Shown: positions 1-6,122 of the stretch, piece after piece
Layout of the letters: every line of letters begins with the position of its first letter
Position numbering within the stretch: position 1 is the first letter of the stretch
Origin: Geodermatophilaceae bacterium
Lineage (GTDB): Bacteria; Actinomycetota; Actinomycetes; Mycobacteriales; Geodermatophilaceae
DNA: 6,122 bases
Reading direction: 5' to 3'
Assembly: GCA_013811805.1 (NCBI GenBank)
Contig: JACCUM010000500.1
Coordinates: forward strand, 1-6,122
Notes under the pieces: model-generated
Seen by the model: only the letters and a program-made list of their open reading frames with translations
What the model was told of the DNA's origin: nothing
Databases searched by the model: none
Position numbers and translations under genes: made by a program

Positions 1-179
1 GTGCCCGGTCGGCCCAGTCCAGGCGAGGCTGGGGGTTGGTTCTGCGCAGTACTGCGATCTGGTGGCGTAGGACGAGCAGTTCGATGTTCTTGGATGCCGA
101 TGCCCGGCTGAGCAGTGTGAGAGTCGAGAAGTCGAGGGAAGATCAGGTAGAGCAGGCGTAGAGCCATGGCCGCGATCAT
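1..179 (-). pseudogene. Integrase-core (DDE) transposase, N-terminal fragment with a frameshift
   Basis: Reading leftward from the ATG at 179, the protein begins MIAAMALRLLYLIF, a typical start for a family of actinobacterial 'integrase core domain' transposases. After about codon 18 this frame loses family resemblance. A second minus-strand frame, displaced by one base, resumes it with RASASKNIELLVLRHQIAVL and then RRTNPQPRLDWADRA, reaching the window edge. The frames switch around 120-135. Relative to the usual family spacing, the change looks like a net loss of two bases. No obvious slippery heptamer is present there, so a disabling mutation or a sequence error is likelier than programmed frameshifting. 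The catalytic DDE domain lies outside the window. An alternative in-frame ATG is at 167. Confidence 0.75.
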
Positions 180-220
180 GCCTGACTGCTGATCCCTGCA
201 GCTCACATGCCCAGTCCGAC

Positions 221-237
221 TTCTGGAACCCCACAGG
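221..237. repeat. Terminal inverted repeat of the left IS copy
   Basis: The 17 bases TTCTGGAACCCCACAGG are the exact reverse complement of 5973-5989. Reading inward, the similarity continues imperfectly for about 25 more bases (to about 195), with shared TGGGC and TGA(G/C)CTGC blocks. The repeat lies 42 bp upstream of the transposase ATG, as expected for the left terminal repeat of an IS. Confidence 0.8.
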
Positions 238-523
238 TCATCGACGATGAGCACGGTGACAAGAGCCATCACCCCGTGAAGGATCCCGCGGCGAGGCAGT
301 TGCGGAACCGTGAGGACGCGCGCGCCTTGGTGCTGCCCACACCCCCCACGGACGCTCGGGGATCTGACTCTCCAACACGTCACGAAATCGTTCGTTCTTG
401 ATCGCCCGGACGGCGATAGCGTGGATCCGGTGCGCCACGACGCGCAGGCACAGTGCTGAAACGGTGCCTCCCCGCCCCGGCCCTTTCGGTGCCGAGGTCG
501 AACGTCGCCACGAAGGGAACCCG
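238..523. other. Spacer between the left IS and gnd; no convincing intact gene
   Basis: This 286-bp stretch presumably carries the operon promoter and leader. The plus-strand frame of gnd is open back to 398, but the extra 42 residues are low-complexity, Arg/Pro-rich and unlike any Gnd N-terminus, so they are not taken as coding. A relatively AT-rich patch at about 362-400 contains a small inverted repeat, ACGAA-ATCG-TTCGT (382-395), and TAGCGT at 417-422 weakly resembles an actinobacterial -10 hexamer without a clear -35 partner. Neither is strong enough to call as a promoter or operator. Next to the IS, the minus strand reads MALVTVLIVDD (269 to 237), which might be a truncated gene start. 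Confidence 0.5.
512..518 (+). promoter_or_regulatory. Ribosome binding site that fixes the gnd start
   Basis: GAAGGGA ends 5 nt before the ATG at 524. It is the only good Shine-Dalgarno match near the gnd 5' end, and it supports the ATG at 524 over the upstream in-frame ATG at 398. Confidence 0.7.
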
Positions 524-1554
<1,031 letters not shown>

Positions 1555-1558
<4 letters not shown>

Positions 1559-2952
1559 GCGACCGGGCCGACGCGCTGGTGTTGTTCGGCATCACCGGTG
1601 ACCTCGCGGCGAAGAAGCTGTTCACCTCGCTGTACAACCTGGCCTGCCGTGGTCTGCTGCCCAAGGTCGTCGTCGGGGTGGCCAAGTCGGAATGGGATCT
1701 CGACACCCTGCGTGAGCACGCCCGCGGCTCGTTGGACGCGGCGGGGGTGGCGGTGCGGGAGCCGGTGTTCGCCGAACTCGCGAAATCGCTGGCCTACGTC
1801 GACGGTGACTACGCAGAGCCGGACACGTTCGCCCGGCTCCGCGACACGGTCGAGAGCTGCGAGCGGGTCGCGTGCTATCTGGCCATCCCGCCGGCGCTGT
1901 TCGCTGTCGTCGTCGACGGCATGGCCGCTGTTGGTCTGAACGAGGGCGGCAGCGTCATCCTGGAGAAGCCCTTCGGTCGTGACCTCACCTCGGCCCAGGA
2001 GCTCAACGCCACCCTGCTCCGGCACTATCCGGAGGAGTCGATCTTCCGAATCGACCACTTCCTTGGCAAGGCCTCGGTACAGAACCTGATGGTGTTCCGG
2101 TTCGCGAACACCATCCTGGACCCGGTCTGGAACCGGTATCACGTCGACAGCGTGCAGATCACGATGGCCGAGGACTTCGGGGTCGAGGGCCGGGGTGGCT
2201 TCTACGACGGCGTCGGCACGCTGCGCGACGTCGTCCAGAACCACCTGCTGCAGATCGTGGCGTTGCTCGCGATGGAACCGCCGGTCTCCGGCGCACCGGA
2301 GCACCTGCGCGACGAGATCGCCAAGGTGTTGATGGCGATCCGGCCCCTGGGCCGCGACGACCTCGTGCGCGGCCAGTACGAGGGCTACCGGGACTCCGAC
2401 GGCGTCGATCCCGACTCGGACACCGAGACCTTCGTGGCCGTCAAGGTTGAGATCGACTCCTGGCGATGGGCCGGGGTGCCCTTCCACATCCGGGCCGGCA
2501 AGGCCATGGCCGCGACCGTCACCGAAGCAGTGATCGAGTTCAGAGCGCCACCGCGGCCCCTGTTCACCGACCCCGGCTGCACCCCCCACCCCAACCACCT
2601 CCGGTTCCGGGTGAAGCCCGATGACCTCATCACCTTGAGCATGCAGTCGAAGAAGCCCGGCGGAGAACTGCTCAGCCGCTCGGTCGATCTGCACGTCGAC
2701 GACGGAAATGACGGGGACGACACCGCGAGCGCCGACACCGAGGCCTACGAACACCTCCTCGCCGACGCCCTGGACGGTGACCCACGCCTGTTCGCCCGGC
2801 AGGACGCCGTGGAAGCGGCGTGGCGGGTCGTCGAACCCGTACTCGGCGACCCCGCCCCGACGCAGACCTATCCACAGGGGTCGTGGGGCCCCGTGACCGC
2901 CGAGGCGCCCGCCCCCGTCCGCGGCTGGCACCGTCATGGCGAGCCGCAGTGA
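1555..2952 (+). CDS. zwf: Glucose-6-phosphate dehydrogenase
   Basis: This 465-residue cytoplasmic enzyme oxidises glucose-6-phosphate to 6-phosphoglucono-1,5-lactone, the entry to the oxidative pentose-phosphate pathway. The coenzyme loop FGITGDLAAKKLF is at residues 11-23. ILEKPFGRDL (135-144) supplies the substrate-binding lysine. The active-site signature RIDHFLGK is at 165-172. The His of QNHLLQ (H230) corresponds to the catalytic base, and HIRAGKAMAATVTEAVIEF (311-329) is the C-terminal sheet signature. Oddities: the residue after LGK is Ala173, where most G6PDs have Glu, and an Asp-rich segment (382-394) precedes the usual 'EAYEHLL' region. It is slightly shorter than the usual 480-510 residues, with no internal break. 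There is no Shine-Dalgarno sequence close to the ATG, so translation probably depends on coupling to gnd through the ATGA overlap. It overlaps the ROK gene by GTGA. Confidence 0.95.
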
Positions 2953-3905
2953 GAGATCAGGCCGCGTTGGTCGCCGGCGTCGATGTCGGCGGGACCAACA
3001 TCGAGGTGGGACTGGTCGGCGCCAACTACGAGGTGCTCGACCGGGCCAAGGCCGACACACCCACTTCAGGACCCGATGCGGTTCTGGACACGATCGAACA
3101 CCTGGTGCGCTCCCTCGACGACGAGCCGGCGGCGGTCGGGGTCGGGATCCCCGGCGTGGTGTACGAGGGTGAGGTGCTGACCGTGCCGAACCTGTCGAAC
3201 TGGGATGGACCTGTCGACCTCGTCGCGATCCTGGGTGAACGGCTCGGTGTCCCGGTGGCGCTGGGCAACGACGCAGGAGTCGGCCTGCTGGGGGAATGGC
3301 TGGCCGGGTCCGCGGTGGGCGCCCGCAACGTGCTCGGACTGTGGATGGGCACCGGGATCGGCGGTGGCCTGATCCTGGACGGGCGTCCGTTCGCCGGGGC
3401 GCGCGGCGCAGCCGGAGAGATCGGCCATGTCATCGTCCGGGCGGGTGGCGCGCTGTGCCGGTGCGGGCGCCGGGGCTGTGTGGAGGCCTACGCGGGGCGT
3501 CGATCGATGGAGTCCACGGTGTCGACCATGATCGACGCGGGCCGCACGACCACGCTCTACGACATCCGCGCCCGTGCCGGCAAGTCGGCCCTGACGTCGA
3601 AGGTGTGGGCGCGCGCCCTCGCCGGGGGTGACATGCTCGCGACCGAGCTGTTCGACACGGCCGTCGAGGCCGTCGCCGTCGGAGTCGCTTCGGCGATCAA
3701 CATACTCGACGTCGAACGGGTCGTCGTGGGCGGCGGCCTGGCCGAGAAACTCGGCCAACACCTCGCCGACCGCATCGCCGAAGCCGCCGAACCCTGGATG
3801 CTGCAACCACATCCCGAGCTCAGGTTCGTGGCAGCCGCACTGGGTGACGACTCCGGCGTGATCGGCGCGGCAGCGCTGGGCCGGGAACTGGTGACGCTGC
3901 GGTGA
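2949..3905 (+). CDS. ROK-family sugar kinase, probable glucokinase
   Basis: This 318-residue kinase, probably an ATP-dependent glucokinase making glucose-6-phosphate, matches the ROK fold throughout. The N-terminal phosphate-binding loop is VDVGGTNIEVGLVG (11-24), and GND (106-108) carries the catalytic base Asp108. The sugar-binding ExGH is EIGH (157-160). The zinc site CRCGRRGCVE (170-179) has all three Cys plus His160, and a second nucleotide-binding stretch is VVVGGGLAE (258-266). There is no N-terminal helix-turn-helix, so it is an enzyme and not a ROK repressor. The start is inferred: GTG at 2949 forms a GTGA overlap with the zwf stop and sits just before the first strand, with a weak GGCGAG upstream. 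The frame is open back to 2820, but that extension lies inside zwf and is low-complexity. Glucose as substrate is inferred from the neighbours; another hexose cannot be excluded. Confidence 0.9.
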   Translation: MRDQAALVAGVDVGGTNIEVGLVGANYEVLDRAKADTPTSGPDAVLDTIEHLVRSLDDEPAAVGVGIPGVVYEGEVLTVPNLSNWDGPVDLVAILGERLGVPVALGNDAGVGLLGEWLAGSAVGARNVLGLWMGTGIGGGLILDGRPFAGARGAAGEIGHVIVRAGGALCRCGRRGCVEAYAGRRSMESTVSTMIDAGRTTTLYDIRARAGKSALTSKVWARALAGGDMLATELFDTAVEAVAVGVASAINILDVERVVVGGGLAEKLGQHLADRIAEAAEPWMLQPHPELRFVAAALGDDSGVIGAAALGRELVTLR

Positions 3906-3935
3906 GCCCGGACACTCGGTGAGCCCGGACACTCG
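3902..3935 (+). repeat. Perfect 17-bp tandem duplication at the kinase-hydrolase junction
   Basis: GTGAGCCCGGACACTCG occurs twice back to back (3902-3918 and 3919-3935), directly followed by the ATG of the GH15 gene. The first copy contains the kinase stop codon TGA (3903-3905). The two copies make up the whole intergenic spacer. Because 17 is not a multiple of three, the duplication changed the relative frame of the two genes; they are now in the same frame, separated by the stop at 3903. Confidence 0.95.
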
Positions 3936-5795
3936 ATGAGCAGCGTTCCGCTAACTCAGCATGCCCTGCTGTCGGACTGCGGGGCGGCCGCACTGGTGAC
4001 TGCTGCCGGTTCGGTGGACTGGTTGTGCCTACCCCGTTTCGACAGTCCACCGGTGCTGGGCCGTCTTCTCGACGACGACGCCGGCCATTTCCTGATCGCC
4101 CCCGCCGACTGCATTGACGACACTGGCGGCACGTGGTCGGCGACGTGGCGATATCGGCTGCCCGGGCTGGTGCTGGAGACGACGTGGTCGGGTGCGGATG
4201 GTGAGCTCGTCGTGGTCGACGCGATGGCGCTGGGGCATCGCGAGCGTGGACACGAGCTGGGGCGCTCGGCTCCGGGGGTGCTGCTGCGACAGGTTCGATG
4301 TACGCGGGGATCGGTGCGGGTGGGGGTGGAGTTCGTGCCGCGTCCCGAGTTCGGCCTGGTGCACCCCCGCCTGGTCTCCTCGCCCGGCGCGGTCATCGCA
4401 CACGGCGGCGCGACCATCGTGGTGCTGAGTACCGATATGGGCCTCGATCTCACCGGCGCCCGCGCGTCGGTCGCCCGGGTCCTGGAGGAAGGGCAGGAGT
4501 GGGTGTTCGCGCTCGCCCAGTTCGACGCGTGGGGGTCGGAGCCGACGCCGTGGACGTCGCACCAGATCCGTCGCCGCCTCAAGGGCACCGAGGCATCGTG
4601 GAAGAGCTGGTCGGAGCTGCATCAACGCTACGAGGGGCCGCTGCGCGAGTTGGTGCATCACAGCGGAGTGGTGCTGCGCGGACTGACCTACGCCCGCAGC
4701 GGAGCGGTGGTCGCCGCGCCCACGACGAGCCTGCCGGAGGGGGTGGGGAGCGGGCGCACGTGGGACTACCGCTTCACCTGGGTCCGCGATGCGTCCATGA
4801 CGTTGCAGGGTCTCTACGTCGCGGCCTGCCCGGATGAGGCGGGGCAGTTCTTCGCGTTCCTGGCCCGCGCCGCCGCCACCCAGCTCGACCGCGGGCTGGA
4901 CCTGCAGATCATGTTCGGCGTCGGCGGCGAGCGGGACCTGACCGAGCGGGAGATCGGGCATCTGTCGGGCTGGCGGGGCAGCGGCCCGGTTCGGGCGGGC
5001 AACGGGGCGTGGTCCCAGCGACAGCTCGACGTGTACGGCTCCCTGCTCGACGCCGCCTACACGCTGCGCGAGCAGTTGGGCACGCTCGACGAGGAGACCC
5101 GCGGGTTCCTGGTGGCAGCGGTCGACGCCGCGGCGTCGCTGTGGCGGGAGGACGACCAGGGCATCTGGGAGATCCGCGGCGAGGCCCGGCCCTACCTGCA
5201 CAGCAAGCTGATGTGCTGGGTGGCGCTCGACCGGGGCCTGGCCATGATCGACCAGCTCCGTCCCGGCGGCAGGGCGCAGGTGTGGGCGGCGGCGCGCGAC
5301 GAGTTGCGGGAGTCCATCCTCGGCAAGGGCTGGAACGACAAGGCCGGCGCGTACACCCAGTACTACGGCTCCGACGCACTCGACGCCTCGACGCTGCTCA
5401 TGCCCATCCTGGGCTTCCTGCCCCCCGACGACCCGCGCCAGCTGGCGACCATCGATGCCATCGAACAGACCCTTCGGGACGAGCGTGGGTTGCTCTACCG
5501 CTACCGCGGCGGCGACGGCTTCGACGGGCCCGAGGGCACGTTCCTGCTCTGTACCTTCTGGCTGGCGCACGCCCTGGCCGTTACCGGTCAGGTGGAGCGG
5601 TCCCGAGAGACGTTGCACCGCGCCGCCGGGTTCGCCACCGAGCTGGGTCTTTTCTCCGAACAGGTCGACACCGCCACCGGTGAGCTGCTGGGCAACTTCC
5701 CCCAGGCGTTCAGCCACCTCGGCCTGATCAACGCCGCGCAGGCACTCGCCGAAGCCGAGCGCGGGGGTGGTCCGCGGTTGAGCCGGGCCGAGTAG
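3936..5795 (+). CDS. Glycoside hydrolase family 15 protein (trehalase or glucoamylase type)
   Basis: This 619-residue protein is probably cytoplasmic, with no signal peptide or membrane segment. It should release glucose from trehalose or alpha-glucan ends by an inverting mechanism. The N-terminal beta-sandwich domain carries the family opening SDCGAAALV and SVDWLCLPRFDSP (about 13-38). The (alpha/alpha)6 barrel begins near TWDYRFTWVRDASMTLQGLY (275-294). By alignment from memory with fungal glucoamylase, Glu412 (GIWEIRG) is the general acid and Glu575 (LFSEQVD) the general base. EGTFLLCTFWLAHAL (533-547) and NFPQAFSHLGLINAA (587-601) complete the signature. Family members in actinobacteria include characterised trehalases (the Rv2402 type), but sequence alone does not separate trehalase from glucoamylase. 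The ATG at 3936 is the only usable start: the same frame has a TGA at 3903 and no ATG, GTG or TTG in between. The Shine-Dalgarno is weak (CGGA). Confidence 0.92.
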   Translation: MSSVPLTQHALLSDCGAAALVTAAGSVDWLCLPRFDSPPVLGRLLDDDAGHFLIAPADCIDDTGGTWSATWRYRLPGLVLETTWSGADGELVVVDAMALGHRERGHELGRSAPGVLLRQVRCTRGSVRVGVEFVPRPEFGLVHPRLVSSPGAVIAHGGATIVVLSTDMGLDLTGARASVARVLEEGQEWVFALAQFDAWGSEPTPWTSHQIRRRLKGTEASWKSWSELHQRYEGPLRELVHHSGVVLRGLTYARSGAVVAAPTTSLPEGVGSGRTWDYRFTWVRDASMTLQGLYVAACPDEAGQFFAFLARAAATQLDRGLDLQIMFGVGGERDLTEREIGHLSGWRGSGPVRAGNGAWSQRQLDVYGSLLDAAYTLREQLGTLDEETRGFLVAAVDAAASLWREDDQGIWEIRGEARPYLHSKLMCWVALDRGLAMIDQLRPGGRAQVWAAARDELRESILGKGWNDKAGAYTQYYGSDALDASTLLMPILGFLPPDDPRQLATIDAIEQTLRDERGLLYRYRGGDGFDGPEGTFLLCTFWLAHALAVTGQVERSRETLHRAAGFATELGLFSEQVDTATGELLGNFPQAFSHLGLINAAQALAEAERGGGPRLSRAE

Positions 5796-5814
5796 CGGCG
5801 ACAGATGGCGAGCC

Positions 5815-5972
5815 TCACACCGTCGCCCCGGCCACGGCACGAACCGTGATGTGGAACTCCAGCTTCGCGACGGCGTCGCGCGCGGCGGCGACGGCCTCGT
5901 CCGCCCGTCCCGCCGAGGGCGCGCGCGTACGCGAGCCGGGAATCGGAGGACTCCAGGCCGCCGCAGACCGCC
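5815..5972 (-). pseudogene. 3' remnant of an unrecognised minus-strand gene cut by the right IS
   Basis: Reading leftward to the TGA at 5817-5815, the last codons give DEAVAAARDAVAKLEFHITV followed by RAVAGATV, with almost every third position G or C, as in real genes of this genome. Further upstream the same frame turns Pro/Arg-rich, while a neighbouring frame reads GGLESSDSRLAYARAL, which looks more protein-like. This suggests a frameshift near 5905-5925. The remnant stops at the IS boundary (5973) and converges on the GH15 gene, leaving 19 bp between the two stops. The helix-rich ending is faintly TPR-like, but I do not recognise the family. No ATG start is visible. Confidence 0.35.
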
Positions 5973-5989
5973 CCTGTGGGGTTCCAGAA
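5973..5989. repeat. Terminal inverted repeat of the right IS copy
   Basis: CCTGTGGGGTTCCAGAA is the exact reverse complement of 221-237. Imperfect similarity runs inward to about 6014. It lies 27 bp beyond the transposase stop codon, the expected place for the right terminal repeat. The base outside it (5972) no longer matches the other copy. Confidence 0.8.
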
Positions 5990-6016
5990 CTTGGTTATGG
6001 GCGCTGACCTGCGGCT

Positions 6017-6122
6017 TTAGGCTGCCCGCTCGTACTTGCTGATCAGCCCGCCGAGGATCGATCGGTGCCTGATTCGCTGCCGGTCGAGACGCGGAGCGGG
6101 ATGATCGGGGTGTGGCGGATGA
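6017..6122 (-). CDS. Integrase-core (DDE) transposase, C-terminal fragment
   Basis: The minus strand from the right edge reads HPPHPDHPAPRLDRQRIRHR, then SILGGLISKYERAA and a TAA stop at 6019-6017. This matches the usual ending of the actinobacterial transposase family whose members start MALRLLYLIF, as at the left edge: a Pro/His-rich stretch after the integrase core, an R-R-x-x-LGGL segment, and a terminal EYxxAA-like motif. The catalytic core and start lie outside the window. No break is visible in these 34 codons, so this copy could be intact. Confidence 0.8.
   Translation of the reverse strand, partial: HPPHPDHPAPRLDRQRIRHRSILGGLISKYERAA

Larger units (their letters stand above)
1..237 (-). 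mobile_element. 5' end of an actinobacterial integrase-type insertion sequence (left copy, partial)
   Basis: This is the upstream end of an IS element that continues past the left edge of the window. It consists of a terminal inverted repeat (core 221-237), a short leader, and the start of a leftward-reading transposase at 179. The outer boundary at 237 is set by where identity with the facing repeat at 5973-5989 stops; the next bases differ. The copy is in the same orientation as the one at the right edge, which shows the complementary 3' end. IS family membership is recognised from the transposase N-terminus; the exact IS name cannot be given. Confidence 0.75.
5973..6122 (-). mobile_element. 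3' end of an insertion sequence (right copy, partial)
   Basis: This is the downstream terminus of an IS of the same family and orientation as the left copy: a terminal repeat followed by the C-terminal end of the transposase gene, which enters from the right edge. The left copy shows only the 5' end and this one only the 3' end, so their internal sequences cannot be compared here. Shared identity is inferred from the perfect 17-bp ends and the matching transposase family. Confidence 0.75.

Noticed and set aside
417..422. TAGCGT as the -10 element of a gnd promoter
   Set aside because: No -35 hexamer at a suitable distance and only a TAxxxT match, so it is not listed as a promoter.
238..438. 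Minus-strand 66-residue frame beginning MAHRIHAIAVRAIKNERF
   Set aside because: The first part looks helix-like, but the second half is low-complexity, it ends at the IS boundary, and no RBS or family match is recognised.
398..523. In-frame N-terminal extension of Gnd from the ATG at 398
   Set aside because: The extra 42 residues are Arg/Pro-rich with no family resemblance, and the ATG at 524 has a good RBS directly before the Rossmann strand.
2820..2948. In-frame N-terminal extension of the ROK kinase from the ATG at 2820
   Set aside because: It lies inside the zwf C-terminal coding region and is low-complexity, and the GTG at 2949 gives a typical GTGA overlap.
5833..5848. CACGG-CACGAA-CCGTG hairpin after the hydrolase as a terminator
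   Set aside because: The stem is only 5 bp, there is no following T tract, and it lies in probable coding remnant on the other strand.
5924..5933. Perfect 10-bp palindrome CGCGTACGCG
   Set aside because: Such GC-rich palindromes are expected by chance in this composition, and it falls in apparent coding sequence.
5851..6042. Plus-strand 63-residue frame after the hydrolase
   Set aside because: It crosses the IS terminal repeat and is antisense to the better-supported minus-strand transposase end and gene remnant; composition is Arg/Gly-rich.

Overview
The window is GC-rich with strongly G/C-biased third codon positions, which points to an actinomycete. The gene families and their order fit a mycobacterial or pseudonocardial relative: a short Gnd of the GndA/Gnd2 type next to an actinobacterial-type Zwf, and an actinobacterial 'integrase' IS family at both ends. 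Genus cannot be decided from the sequence alone.

Layout. Positions 1-237 are the 5' end of an insertion sequence whose transposase reads leftward out of the window; the visible N-terminal part is frameshifted. Positions 238-523 are a spacer without a convincing intact gene. Positions 524-5795 are one tight plus-strand operon: gnd (6-phosphogluconate dehydrogenase), zwf (glucose-6-phosphate dehydrogenase), a ROK-family sugar kinase (probable glucokinase) and a GH15 alpha-glucosidic hydrolase (trehalase or glucoamylase type). The first two junctions are 4-nt stop/start overlaps (ATGA, GTGA). The third is a 30-nt spacer made almost entirely of a perfect 17-bp tandem duplication. Positions 5815-5972 look like the 3' remnant of a minus-strand gene. 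Positions 5973-6122 are the 3' end of a second IS copy of the same family, also reading leftward.

Function. The four enzymes form a nearly complete route: the hydrolase releases glucose from trehalose or an alpha-glucan, the kinase makes glucose-6-phosphate, Zwf oxidises it to 6-phosphogluconolactone, and Gnd decarboxylates 6-phosphogluconate to ribulose-5-phosphate, yielding reduced cofactor at two steps. No 6-phosphogluconolactonase is encoded in the window.

Most notable structure. The operon sits between two same-orientation copies of one IS family, and their facing ends carry a perfect 17-bp inverted repeat (221-237 and 5973-5989). This is the inside of a compound-transposon-like arrangement, although its outer ends lie outside the window. 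The enzymes belong to known families; I found no clearly new biological system.
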